From the NCBI GenBank assembly GCA_964649825.1, contig CAZYQW010000133.1, positions 1-58,498 on the forward strand: DNA of 58,498 bases. Direction: 5' to 3'. The stretch comes from CAZYQW01 sp964649825. Lineage in GTDB: Bacteria; Planctomycetota; B15-G4; JADJEK01. Below are positions 49,522 through 58,360 of this stretch, in pieces (the first letter of the stretch is position 1; every line of letters begins with the position of its first letter). The notes under the pieces are model-generated. The model did no database searches and was not told where the DNA came from. It worked only from the letters and a program-made list of their open reading frames with translations. A program made the translations under genes and the position numbers.

Positions 49522-51132
49522 ATGGTCAACCTTCCACTGCCCGCCCTCATGCTCCTGGCGGCGGCCACCGGTGCCGCGACCGCGACCGCGCGAGACGGCG
49601 CGCTCTACTCCATCGCGCTCGACAACCCATCCGGGGGCACGACGATGCGCCGCGCGGTGAGCGGCGACTTCGACGGCGACTTCCGGCGCGACGTCGTCGT
49701 CCTGGTCGACGGCCTCCCGAACGTCCTCTGGGCTCCATCGATCTATGGTTGGTCGGAGGAGCTCGACGAGATCGGGACGGTCGACGACGTCGACGCCGTG
49801 CCGTCCGCGGGCGGAACCGTCGACACGCTCGTCACCGTGTCGAGCGCGGGGCTCGTCGAGTGGAGCTGGTCCCCGGCCTCCGGCGCGTTCGTCGGCACCA
49901 CCCTCGACTCGTCGCTCGTGTGGGCCGGCGCCGACGCGGTCCGTGCCGCCGACCTCGACGGGACGGCACCGATCGACTTCGTCGGCATCGCGCACAGCGG
50001 GCCGGCGCGCGCGGTGCTGACCCGCGGCGGCTCGACGACCGCGGCGTCGACCATCTCCCTGAGTCCGTCCGATCCGCCGCTCCGGACGCTCGCGCCGGTC
50101 CGCTGGCTCTCGAACGGGCTCGACCAGGTCGCGGTCGCGACCGATGGCGAGCTCATGATCGTCGAGGTCGGGAACGGCGTGCTGAAGACCTACACCGACG
50201 GCGGGACGACCCCCGCGCTGGCCGCCGTCGCGCTGGACGGCACCGCGCAGGAGGGGATCGCTTGGGCGCGCACGACCGGCACCAACACGAACGGGCTGGC
50301 CCTGCGGAAGCACGCGTCGCTCGGGTCCCAGGAGCCGGATCGCAACCTCGGTGTCTACACCGCACGCGGGCTCGCGTCGGGCGACTTCGACGGCGACGGC
50401 GACGGCGACCTCTACGCGGCCGGCAGCTTCAACAACTACGGCTTCTTCATGAACCAGGTCCCCCCGAGCCCCGCCGGATCGGCATCGAGCTGGTGCATCA
50501 CCACCGGCTGCTCGTACGCGATCGCGGTGAGCGCTACCCACGTGGCGGGCGCGGCGCCGGGCGTGCTGGTCACGGACATCGACGGCGACGGCGACCTCGA
50601 CGCTCTCTGCTCGGTCGACGGCGCGGTCCAAGCGACGATCCAGAACGGGCTCCTCACGTCCGAGACCGCGCACCGGCTGTCGGTGAACGACGAGGGCGAG
50701 GAATTCAACTACCACGAGGCCGGACCCACGGTCGCGTTCAACGTCTACAACTTCCCCACGACGTTCGGCACGCACGTGGAGGTCACGATCCGTCGCGAGC
50801 TCGACCCCACCGCGGCCGAGGTGACCTTCAGCACGACGGCCGAGCCGATCGAACGGTTCACGCTCTCGGGCCACGACCGGAACGATCCGTTGAACGTGAC
50901 CGTCGGGCTCGGTGCTCCGTTCTCCGCGCCGCCCGAGGAGAACGAGTACGTCGCGATCCAGATCCGAGTGGTCGACATCGATCCGATCTCGGACGACGTG
51001 CTCGACGCCGACCACGAGTTCGCGTTCGTCCTGACGATCCATGACGGAGTCGGCATCAAGGAGGGCGCCGGCGAGCTCCCGCCGGTCAACCCCGTCCGGC
51101 CGCCGATGCCGCCGCCCGGCGGTGGCGGTTGA
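49522..51132 (+). CDS. Secreted FG-GAP repeat protein
   Basis: A 536-residue exported protein. The ATG at 49522 has GAGGAA 5 nt upstream and starts a signal peptide (MVNLPLPALMLLAAATGAATA). Four clear FG-GAP-type motifs are seen: DFDGDFRRDVV, DLDGTAPIDFV, DFDGDGDGDLY and DIDGDGDLDAL, alternating with strand pairs, so a seven-bladed propeller of which some blades have decayed motifs is likely. The C-terminal region (about 400-520) is beta-rich, without the C-terminal sandwich of its neighbour. It ends in a flexible PVNPVRPPMPPPGGGG tail. The two divergent FG-GAP genes could be relics of a duplication, but their sequences are not close. A role in attachment is a guess. Confidence 0.8.
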   Translation: MVNLPLPALMLLAAATGAATATARDGALYSIALDNPSGGTTMRRAVSGDFDGDFRRDVVVLVDGLPNVLWAPSIYGWSEELDEIGTVDDVDAVPSAGGTVDTLVTVSSAGLVEWSWSPASGAFVGTTLDSSLVWAGADAVRAADLDGTAPIDFVGIAHSGPARAVLTRGGSTTAASTISLSPSDPPLRTLAPVRWLSNGLDQVAVATDGELMIVEVGNGVLKTYTDGGTTPALAAVALDGTAQEGIAWARTTGTNTNGLALRKHASLGSQEPDRNLGVYTARGLASGDFDGDGDGDLYAAGSFNNYGFFMNQVPPSPAGSASSWCITTGCSYAIAVSATHVAGAAPGVLVTDIDGDGDLDALCSVDGAVQATIQNGLLTSETAHRLSVNDEGEEFNYHEAGPTVAFNVYNFPTTFGTHVEVTIRRELDPTAAEVTFSTTAEPIERFTLSGHDRNDPLNVTVGLGAPFSAPPEENEYVAIQIRVVDIDPISDDVLDADHEFAFVLTIHDGVGIKEGAGELPPVNPVRPPMPPPGGGG

Positions 51133-51160
51133 CCCGTCGCGAGCCCGCCACGCCCGCGCG

Positions 51161-53725
51161 TCAGCGTGGGGCGTCGATCAGGCCGACGAGGTGCAGGTTG
51201 GCGTAGAAGAACGGGTGGTCGAAGCGGGGGTCGCTCTTCAGGGCGGCTCGAGCGCGCCGGAGCGCCTCGGCCGGACCGAGGCCCGGCTCGAGCTCCTCCA
51301 TCATCTTCCCCACCAGCCGGACCGAGGCGTGGTAGTCGAGGTCCCGATCGGACGCCGCGACCGAGGACGCGCCGCACGAGAGCCACGCCCCGCTCAGGTG
51401 CTGCACGCCGTCGTCGCCGCGCCGGAGCGGGGCGCGATCGCCCTCGCAGGCGGCGAGGACCACCAGCGGCGGAGGGCGCTTCGACGCGAACGTCCGCTCG
51501 ACCTCGCCGGCGGAGAGAAGGCCGTCCGCCAGGAGGAGGCACCCCGCGCGGACGTTCGCCTCGTCCTGCACGCCGTGCGCCACGAGGATGATGCGGTCGA
51601 CGTCCTGATCGGCGAGGTCCGCGAGCCCGGCCAGAGTCGCGTCGTCTCCGATGCGATCGATGCGCCGCCCCGGGGCCCGCCCGCCGGACAACGTCTCGAG
51701 GTCCGCGCCGGTCAGCGGGATCGCTCCGAGGTCCGGCCAGAGCTCCGCGTCCCATCGCGTCGCGACGAACACGGCCGCCGCCGGTCGCGATGACGTCCGC
51801 TCCGTCCCGCCTCCTCCGGCCCGCGCCGTCCGTTGCTCGGCGAGCCAGATGCCGAGCGGGATCGACGGCAGCCGGCCGATCGCCCGCGCCACGCCGAGCT
51901 CGCCGAGACCCTTGACCGGAAGCGCCTCGACCGACATCGGGCCGACGAGGTCGACGCCGGTCACGTAGACCGAGCGCCAGTCGCTCAACCGCTCGACGGC
52001 CGCGGGCGGAAAGAGGAGATCGGCGAGCCGTCTCGATTCCGCGAGCAGCGCGTCGCGCTCCGTGCGGCGGCCGGACCGCTCGGGCGGCGCGACGAGGTGG
52101 ACGCGCATCGCGCGTAGAGCGGTGGCGAGCTCTCCCTCCGGCGCGACCCGAAGGTGCAGCACCCGCTCGTGATCGACCATGAAGAGGTGCGACCCGAACG
52201 GCCCCGGGACCAGCGCGACGACGCCCCCGTCGACCGGGATCAGGAGCCGCCGGACCGTCGCCAGGTCGGGCGCCGCGATCCCGTGCCGCCGCGCCAGCGT
52301 CCCCATCGCCTGCACCCGCAGGAGGAGCTCGAACGCTCCGGCCGGGTCGTCGCCGGCGAGCCACAGCGCGGCCTCGAGCGCCTCCCACACCACCTCCCGG
52401 CGATACGGGTAGTGCAGGAACCCGATCCCCGACTCGTCGATCGGCGTGCGCCCCCACGACTCGAGGAATGCCGCGAAGCCATCGAGGAACCGCTCGCACT
52501 CGCTGCCGCCCTCCGTAGCCGGTCCGACGCCGCCTCGAGCCCGCCGGAGCCGCGACCGGAGCGCCTGCTCGCTCACGTCCTGCAGCGTCGGCGGTCCGTC
52601 CAGCGCGCGGGTCGGCTCGACGGGCCCGAGGAGCGTCTTTGCGACGTCGAGATCCCCGGCCGCCAACGCGACCGAGACGCGACGCTGGATGGCGTGACGT
52701 TCCGAGATCGTGTCGTTCGCGAGGCGGCCCGACTCGAGGAGCGAATCGAGCTCCCGCGCCGCCTTCTCCATCCCCACCCCGGTCGCCAGCGCCAGGTCGG
52801 CGAGCGACAGCGCGTAATACAAGGAGAGCCGCGCTCGCACGATCCGGTGCTCGTCGTCGTCCTCGAGCCGCGCGAGCAGCGCCGCGGTCTCGCGAATCAC
52901 CTCCGCGTGCCGGGACCGCGCGTAGGCGAGCCGGACGCGGTTCGCGATCAGCACGCGACGCGCGGAGCCGTCGATCCCCGCCCCCGCGGCCTCCGCCGCG
53001 ACGATCCTCTCCTCTTGCAAGTCGAGCACCCGCGCGGCGCGGTCGGTCAGCCCGAGGTTCATCAGGATGCGGAACTCCTCCGCCAGCAGGTGCGGGAGAA
53101 GGGACGGCTCCCCGCACGGAATTCCGCGCCTCGCGTCCGCGATGTGCTCCAGCGCCCGCGCCGTCTCGCCGAGCAGCCGTGCCGCGCACGCCCGCCGCTC
53201 GAGGAGGCGCGTCTGCAGGTGCGCGCTCGAGAACCGCGCGTCGCCGAGCAGCGGATCGAGCAGGCCCGCGGCTCGCTCGGGCTCGCCCGCGTCGATGAGG
53301 GCGGTCGCGGCGAGGTACGCGAACATCGCCGCGTCGCCGAATCGGTCGGGCTCGGCGCGCGCCCACTCCGTCGCCACGACGAGCGGCTCGCGCCACGCGG
53401 CGCGCCACCCGCTCTGCGTCTCGAACGCTCCCGCGAGATGCGCGAGCCCGATCACGGCCGCGCGCCGGCGATCGACGTCGAGCCGGCCGGGAGCGGCGGA
53501 CGTCCGGTCCCCGTCGCTCGCTCGGAAGTGGACCTCGACGATCCCCGCGAGCCGCTCCTCCATCGCGCGCCGGTCGGCGTCGCCGAGCGCCGCGTCCTGG
53601 AGCCGCTCGACCAGCGCCGCCGCCTCTTCCTCCGCCGGTCCCGGATCGCTCGGAGCGACCAGCCCCGCGACGATCGCCCAACCGAACCGCCACCCCCGGC
53701 CGGCCCCCGCCCGCCGGCGGCTCAT
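51161..53725 (-). CDS. TPR-like CHAT-domain (caspase-family) protease
   Basis: An 854-residue protein. Residues about 25-560 are alpha-helical with degenerate TPR-like pairs (DAAMFAYLAATALIDAGEPER, LLAEEFRILMNLGLTDRAARVL, AIQRRVSVALAAGDLDVAKTL). The last 290 residues are a CHAT domain: His717 (LVAHGVQDEAN) and Cys760 (VVLAACEGDRAP) form the caspase-type dyad. GAWLSCGASSVAASDRDL and the final ALRRARAALKSDPRFDHPFF are the usual closing motifs. The N-terminus (WRFGWAIVAGLVA) is only weakly hydrophobic, so export is uncertain. Its ATG overlaps the anti-sigma stop (ATGA), and the ECF sigma is one gene further upstream. TPR-CHAT proteases cleave specific partners when triggered; here the anti-sigma is the obvious candidate, but no cleavage site can be read. 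Confidence 0.88.
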   Translation of the reverse strand: MSRRRAGAGRGWRFGWAIVAGLVAPSDPGPAEEEAAALVERLQDAALGDADRRAMEERLAGIVEVHFRASDGDRTSAAPGRLDVDRRRAAVIGLAHLAGAFETQSGWRAAWREPLVVATEWARAEPDRFGDAAMFAYLAATALIDAGEPERAAGLLDPLLGDARFSSAHLQTRLLERRACAARLLGETARALEHIADARRGIPCGEPSLLPHLLAEEFRILMNLGLTDRAARVLDLQEERIVAAEAAGAGIDGSARRVLIANRVRLAYARSRHAEVIRETAALLARLEDDDEHRIVRARLSLYYALSLADLALATGVGMEKAARELDSLLESGRLANDTISERHAIQRRVSVALAAGDLDVAKTLLGPVEPTRALDGPPTLQDVSEQALRSRLRRARGGVGPATEGGSECERFLDGFAAFLESWGRTPIDESGIGFLHYPYRREVVWEALEAALWLAGDDPAGAFELLLRVQAMGTLARRHGIAAPDLATVRRLLIPVDGGVVALVPGPFGSHLFMVDHERVLHLRVAPEGELATALRAMRVHLVAPPERSGRRTERDALLAESRRLADLLFPPAAVERLSDWRSVYVTGVDLVGPMSVEALPVKGLGELGVARAIGRLPSIPLGIWLAEQRTARAGGGGTERTSSRPAAAVFVATRWDAELWPDLGAIPLTGADLETLSGGRAPGRRIDRIGDDATLAGLADLADQDVDRIILVAHGVQDEANVRAGCLLLADGLLSAGEVERTFASKRPPPLVVLAACEGDRAPLRRGDDGVQHLSGAWLSCGASSVAASDRDLDYHASVRLVGKMMEELEPGLGPAEALRRARAALKSDPRFDHPFFYANLHLVGLIDAPR

Positions 53726-54429
53726 CGTTTCGCGAACCACGCGACCCCGGTCGCGGTCCGCGCGCGGACGACGTCGAACTCGTCGAGCGCCACGACCTGC
53801 CAGTGGAAGCGTCGCGGCAGCGCCGAGGTCTGCTCGTCGGGGGACCAGTGCGGCTCGGAGAGCGGCGGGACGTCCAGCGGCGGGCGGCTCGGGTCGTCGG
53901 CATCGACGATGCGGAGGAGGTACGTGCCGTCGCGCGGGAGCTCGAGCTCCCAAACGAACGTCGGGATCCCCTGCGCCGGGCCGATCTCCCCGAGCGGGCT
54001 CACGAGCTTCCCCGCTCCGGTCCCGAGGAGCACCGCGCCGGACGGCGTGGTCGTCCGTTCGACCGCCGGCTGGAGCGCGATCGCCGCGACGATCAGGAGC
54101 GCCGCCGCGACCGCGAGCATCCCGTTCCGCAGCGACAGCACCGCGCGAGCCGGACGGGGTGCGGCGGCGCGGGCGAACTCGCGGAACGTCTGGATTCGCT
54201 CGGTGCGCGCCGGATCCCCGGCGCCGGCCTCGAGCAGCTCCGCGACTCGACGGTCGAGGTTCGCCTCCTCCTCCGCCGCCCGCGCGACGCGATCCCGGAT
54301 CACTCGCAACCGAGCCAGCTCCCGCCTCCCCTCATCGGTGGCGAGGAGCTCGCGCGCCTCGGGAGCGGCGTCGTCGATCTCGCCGCTCAGCAGCCGGTGA
54401 AGAGTCTCCATCCGATCATTCCTGTTCAT
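53722..54429 (-). CDS. Membrane-anchored anti-sigma factor-like protein
   Basis: A 235-residue single-pass membrane protein. Residues 1-70 are helical and acidic (METLHRLLSGEIDDAAPEA, RRVAELLEAG), as in the sigma-binding half of RskA-type anti-sigma factors, although no HxxxCxxC zinc motif is present. One membrane helix lies at about 103-119 (GMLAVAAALLIVAAIAL). The outer part (about 120-235) is a beta-rich domain with PTFVWELELPRDGTYLLRI and PRRFHWQVVALDE, similar to the Ig-like sensor domains of planctomycete anti-sigma proteins. It lies 9 nt downstream of the ECF sigma and overlaps the CHAT gene by 4 nt. This order (sigma, anti-sigma, effector) is the basis for the call. Confidence 0.75.
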   Translation of the reverse strand: MNRNDRMETLHRLLSGEIDDAAPEARELLATDEGRRELARLRVIRDRVARAAEEEANLDRRVAELLEAGAGDPARTERIQTFREFARAAAPRPARAVLSLRNGMLAVAAALLIVAAIALQPAVERTTTPSGAVLLGTGAGKLVSPLGEIGPAQGIPTFVWELELPRDGTYLLRIVDADDPSRPPLDVPPLSEPHWSPDEQTSALPRRFHWQVVALDEFDVVRARTATGVAWFAKR

Positions 54430-54438
54430 GGTCGCTGT

Positions 54439-55062
54439 TCATGGTCCGTCCGAGCGGAACATCGGGCCGAGCTTGGCCTCGAGTCGCTTCAGCCCGCGCA
54501 CGTGGGCGCGGTGCACGACGTGCACCGACACCGCCAGCCGGGTCGCGATCTCGTCGAACCGGCAACCTTCGAAGTAGCGCTGGATGAGCACCGCCGCTTC
54601 CAGTCCTTCCAATCGGCCCAGGGCCTCGCGAACCCGGGACGCATCCACGCTCGTCAGGGCGCCGTCGCCGCAGGTCGAGCCCTCTGGCTCCTGCGTAGTG
54701 TCGAGACTGACCGTGACCGGCGCGTTCCTTCGAATCGCGTTCGAAATCGTGAACTCGCAGAACCGAAAGATCCAGGTCTCGAGCCGGGCGAGCCCTTGGA
54801 ACGACGGAAGGCGCTGCCAGACGGTGAGCACGACGTTCCGTGCCACCTCTTCGAGCTCGAACGTGCTCAGCGGGCTCCCCCGCCTCCGATTCGTGTCGGA
54901 GACGAAGAGCGGGATGCAGTCCATGCGCCGGGCGACCTCGTTGCGGGCGGCCTCGTCGCCCGCCACCGCCGCCTCGACCAGCGCCCGATCCCGGCTCCAG
55001 TCGGCCGGGGGAGGACCGTCGGCGGGCGGAGGGTCGTCGCGGATGGGGTCGGTCGTGCTCAT
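54439..55062 (-). CDS. ECF-type RNA polymerase sigma factor
   Basis: A 207-residue sigma-70 of the ECF class. Region 2 spans about residues 28-95 (LVEAAVAGDEAARNEVARR, LEEVARNVVLTVWQRLPSF, ARLETWIFRFCEF). Region 4 spans about 145-200 with a helix-turn-helix (REALGRLEGLEAAVLIQRYF, FDEIATRLAVSVHVVHRAHV). The linker between them is short, as in group IV sigmas. The first about 25 residues are Pro/Asp-rich and probably disordered. The ATG at 55062 opens the operon with the anti-sigma and the CHAT protease. A divergent SPFH gene starts 263 nt away. No -35/-10 of ECF type (GGAAC/CGT) could be pointed at with confidence in the shared spacer. Confidence 0.92.
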   Translation of the reverse strand: MSTTDPIRDDPPPADGPPPADWSRDRALVEAAVAGDEAARNEVARRMDCIPLFVSDTNRRRGSPLSTFELEEVARNVVLTVWQRLPSFQGLARLETWIFRFCEFTISNAIRRNAPVTVSLDTTQEPEGSTCGDGALTSVDASRVREALGRLEGLEAAVLIQRYFEGCRFDEIATRLAVSVHVVHRAHVRGLKRLEAKLGPMFRSDGP

Positions 55063-55325
55063 CGTGATCCGAGGCGCCGGCGTCTCGGGCGGTCGGTGGG
55101 CCGGTGGAGGTGCGTGAGCCGTCCAAACTACCTGGAGAACATCGCCGATTCGACCGCGGCGCCGGCCGGAGAGATTCGATCCCCGGGGACGTTTCGCTCA
55201 CGGTGGGCTGCGCTCGGCGCCGATCGATGTTCCAGCGTGTCGTGTCCGCAACCCGAAGCCCGGCCGAACCGGCTCCGCCCCCGATGGTGACCGCGGGGCG
55301 GGTTCTCGACGTGGAGGAAGCACTC

Positions 55326-56447
55326 ATGGGACTGATCGACTGGTTCAAGCGCGGCGTGGGCGAGATGATGGTCGCCCGACCCGACGATGCCAAGTCGCAG
55401 GTCGTTTGGAAGCACCCCGACCCCACGCTCCCGATGAAGGCGCAGCTCACGGTCGAGGCCGACGAGAAGGCGGTCTTCTTCCGTGACGGCAAGGTCGTCG
55501 CCACGCTCGACGCGGGTCGCCACACGCTCGACTCGTCCAACCTCCCGTTCATCTCGAACCTCGTCGACACCTTCACCGGCGGCAACGTCTTCATCGCCGA
55601 GGTCTTCTTCGTCAACGTCCGCGAGAACGCCGGGATCAAGTTCGGCGGCAGGATCGGCCACGTCGAGGATCCGAAGAGCGGCGTCCCCGTCGAGACGATG
55701 GTCCACGGCGAGTTCTCGTTCCGCGTCACCGACCCGGAGAGCCTGATCGTCGGTCTCGTCGGCATGGGCCGCGCCGAGTCGTACACCGTCCGCTCGTGGA
55801 TGAAGGAACAAGTGCTGAAGGTCGTCCGCGACCGCGTCGCCGAGCTCCTCGTGAAGAACAAGTGGCCGCTCCTCGACGTCACCTCCGGCGCGTACACGGA
55901 GGAGGTCGAGAAGGACGTGCTGGAGGGGCTGACCGAGCACGTCGAGAGCTACGGCATCCAGATCGTCCGCCTCGGCAACTTCGTGATCGCGATCGACGAG
56001 CAGGACGCCAAGAACATGAAGCGCCTCTACACCGACGCGGCCTACCTGCGCGCCGCCGGCGGCGTCGACGGCTACCAGCGTTTCGCGGCCGGCAAGGCGT
56101 TGATCGGCGCGGGCGACGGGATGGCGAAGGGGGGCGGAGGCGGCGGCGGCGACGGCGGAGCCGGTGGGCTGCTCGGCGGCGCCGGACTGGGCGTCGGGTT
56201 CGGCCTCGCGCAGCAGATGCTCGTGCGCGACCTCCGCGGCGGCGAGGTGCTCACCCACGCCGCGGCCGGCGTCTTCTGCGCCTCGTGCGAGACGAGCGTG
56301 CCGCCTGGCCGGTTCTGCTCGCACTGCGGAACCGATCTGAAGAAGAAGGGGCCGAAGGCCGGCGAGCCGGCGTTCTGCACCGACTGCGGCAGCCCCGTCG
56401 CGCCCGACTCCAAGTTCTGCGGGCAGTGCGGCGAGCTGCGGAGCTGA
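55326..56447 (+). CDS. SPFH-domain protein with two C-terminal zinc ribbons
   Basis: A 373-residue protein. The SPFH/Band-7 core covers about residues 30-230 (EKAVFFRDGKVVATLDAGRHTL, VNVRENAGIKFGGRIG, HGEFSFRVTDPESLIVGLVG, VESYGIQIVRLGNFVIAIDE). It resembles the YdjI/'virion core protein' subgroup, cytosolic, often phage-shock-linked and able to oligomerise on membranes. A Gly-rich linker (about 262-295, with a run of glycines) leads to two zinc ribbons: CASCETSVPPGRFCSHCG and CTDCGSPVAPDSKFCGQCG, each with four Cys. GGAGG lies 9 nt before the ATG at 55326. It is divergent from the ECF sigma operon and convergent with the GspG-like gene (15 nt apart). Confidence 0.88.
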   Translation: MGLIDWFKRGVGEMMVARPDDAKSQVVWKHPDPTLPMKAQLTVEADEKAVFFRDGKVVATLDAGRHTLDSSNLPFISNLVDTFTGGNVFIAEVFFVNVRENAGIKFGGRIGHVEDPKSGVPVETMVHGEFSFRVTDPESLIVGLVGMGRAESYTVRSWMKEQVLKVVRDRVAELLVKNKWPLLDVTSGAYTEEVEKDVLEGLTEHVESYGIQIVRLGNFVIAIDEQDAKNMKRLYTDAAYLRAAGGVDGYQRFAAGKALIGAGDGMAKGGGGGGGDGGAGGLLGGAGLGVGFGLAQQMLVRDLRGGEVLTHAAAGVFCASCETSVPPGRFCSHCGTDLKKKGPKAGEPAFCTDCGSPVAPDSKFCGQCGELRS

Positions 56448-56462
56448 CGAGCACGGCGCGTC

Positions 56463-58316
56463 TCACCGCTTGTCGGAGCGGATGTCCGCGTCATCCCCCT
56501 CGCCGCCGGGCCGCCCGTCGGCGCCGTAGCAGACGATGACGAACCGGCGGCCCTCGACCTTCAGGTCGTACGGCGTGCCCCAGGGATCGATCAGCGAGTC
56601 ACGCTGATCGATGTACGGCTCGTCGAGGTTGTTCGGGTCGGGCTCGCACAGCACGTCGAGCGAGGCCGGCGGCCGACCATTGTTGATGCCGTAGTGGGTC
56701 GTGGCCGCCTTCAACTGGTTGATCGACGCGCGTGCCGCGTTCACCCTTCCCTTTCGGACTATCGGCAGAACGTTCTTCACGACGATCGCGCCCAGCACGC
56801 CCAACATGGGCGTCACGCCGCCGAGCGACGTCAGCTCGCCGCCGGGCGAGCCCTCGCGCCGAAACCGCCAGCCGCCGTCCGCGGGCCAGCTCACCGCGAG
56901 CGTCGGCTCGAGCGGCGCGATCACGTCCTCGACCAAAGGCAGCGCCGCGGGATCGAACGGGAAAACGATCGCGTCGGCGTAGACGCCGAGGAGACCGAGC
57001 CGCGGCCAGATCGCCTCGAGCATGGCGGGAACGTCGGTGAAGGAGACGCCGGCCACTCGCGCCTGGTCCGGCTCGCCGACGATCCGCACCCACGCGTCCG
57101 CGAACGCGGGGCGGTCGAGGATGCTCGGCGCGTCGCCGCTCCAGACGCGCTCCAGCCGACGCAGGTCGGAAACGGCGAGCGCGACGAAGACCCAACCATC
57201 GTGAACGGTCAGCGCGGGCGTGAACGGAAGCGGTTCGGTCGTCACGATGCGGTGGATCGTCCCGCCGGCGACCTCGACCGGCTCCATCGCGAACTCGGAG
57301 TTGTCCTCCGCCTCCTTCGCCAGCCACGCGATCACGGCGTCGGGATCGTCGGCCTCGACGGCGACGACGAGCGTCGATACCAACGGATTCGCCGGCTTCG
57401 GGGCCATCACGAGCACCTTCGGACCGATGCCTCGGAGCCGGTCGCGCCACGCGCCGGCGTCCCACTCCGGCCAGTACGCCGCGACGCGCTCCGCGACCGA
57501 GGCCCAGCTCACGTCGGTCAGCTCGAACGACGTCACGTCCTCGGGGATCCACGCCAGGAGCTCGAGATCGAGCGGCGTGCTCGGGAAGCACGCCGCGAAG
57601 GTCTCGCTCGTCTCGACGAAACCGTCGGTGCGCATCCTTCCATCGACGACGCGCCACGTCGCCGCGACCCGCGGGGCGATCGCGCCGGACGCATCCGCTT
57701 CGCTCCCCGGGAGATCGACGTCGAACCACCGTGCGACGACGGCGAAGTCGAAGTACGCGAACAGTCGATCCGGGGACCGATCGATCCGGCCGGAGACGCG
57801 CCGGAACGCGGCGCTCGTCGCGAGGCTCGGCGCGCCGCTCGGGTCGCGGCGGCGCGCGAGGAGCTCGTCGATCGGCTCCGGTCGCGTCGCGGCCAGGCAG
57901 AGGTCGCCGTCGCGCGCCGTGAAGAGGCGCTCCGTCGATGGCGGCCACTCGCCCGGCTCCGCGTCGATCTCCGCCCCGACCAGGACGTCGACCGACGTCT
58001 TGTCCGGCGCGGCCAACAGCGCGACGAACCCACGCCGGCAGCGCGTCCACGGCACCGAGACGAGCGGCGCCAGGCCCTCGTTCGCCAGGAGCCGTTCCAG
58101 CGACCCGCGGATCAGCTCGCGAAACTCCGCGAACTCCTCCAGCTCGCCGATCTCCACGGCCCGCAACGACTCGCACGCGGCCAAGAGCGCGCGGGCGTCC
58201 TCGAGAGCGACCACGGCGAACGTGCTCGGCGGGAGGAGCTCGACGATCGAACGGCTCGTGGCCGGAACCCCGGAGACCACGGCGAGGAAGCACACGGGCA
58301 GAAGCGCTTTCAGCAT
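56463..58316 (-). CDS. Secreted DUF3352-like protein ending in a GspG-like pseudopilin module
   Basis: A 617-residue exported protein. The signal peptide MLKALLPVCFLAVVSGVPATS is followed by a body of about 480 residues with helix-strand pairs (PPSTFAVVALEDARALLAAC, VLVMAPKPANPLVSTLVVAV) like the protein at 43735. The last about 115 residues are a separate module: LGVLGAIVVKNVLPIVRKGRVNAAR then RASINQLKAATTHYGINNG, DPWGTPYDL and VCYGADGRPGGEGDDADI. They match the C-terminal two thirds of type II secretion major pseudopilin GspG, including the closing GADG and GGEGDDADI calcium-loop residues. There is no prepilin-peptidase site before it, so it cannot be a processed pilin. Fusion with a DUF3352-like body appears genuine (one open frame, no frameshift sign). 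Confidence 0.8.
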   Translation of the reverse strand: MLKALLPVCFLAVVSGVPATSRSIVELLPPSTFAVVALEDARALLAACESLRAVEIGELEEFAEFRELIRGSLERLLANEGLAPLVSVPWTRCRRGFVALLAAPDKTSVDVLVGAEIDAEPGEWPPSTERLFTARDGDLCLAATRPEPIDELLARRRDPSGAPSLATSAAFRRVSGRIDRSPDRLFAYFDFAVVARWFDVDLPGSEADASGAIAPRVAATWRVVDGRMRTDGFVETSETFAACFPSTPLDLELLAWIPEDVTSFELTDVSWASVAERVAAYWPEWDAGAWRDRLRGIGPKVLVMAPKPANPLVSTLVVAVEADDPDAVIAWLAKEAEDNSEFAMEPVEVAGGTIHRIVTTEPLPFTPALTVHDGWVFVALAVSDLRRLERVWSGDAPSILDRPAFADAWVRIVGEPDQARVAGVSFTDVPAMLEAIWPRLGLLGVYADAIVFPFDPAALPLVEDVIAPLEPTLAVSWPADGGWRFRREGSPGGELTSLGGVTPMLGVLGAIVVKNVLPIVRKGRVNAARASINQLKAATTHYGINNGRPPASLDVLCEPDPNNLDEPYIDQRDSLIDPWGTPYDLKVEGRRFVIVCYGADGRPGGEGDDADIRSDKR

Positions 58317-58360
58317 GTCGGAACCCCGATGCGGTCGATTTCGTTCGACGATTCGTTCGG

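Noticed and set aside
51161..53725. Type III-E CRISPR (Craspase) Csx29
   Set aside because: The TPR-CHAT organisation is similar, but no Cas7-11, Csx30, crRNA array or Cas1 is present in the window, so only an analogy in logic is claimed.
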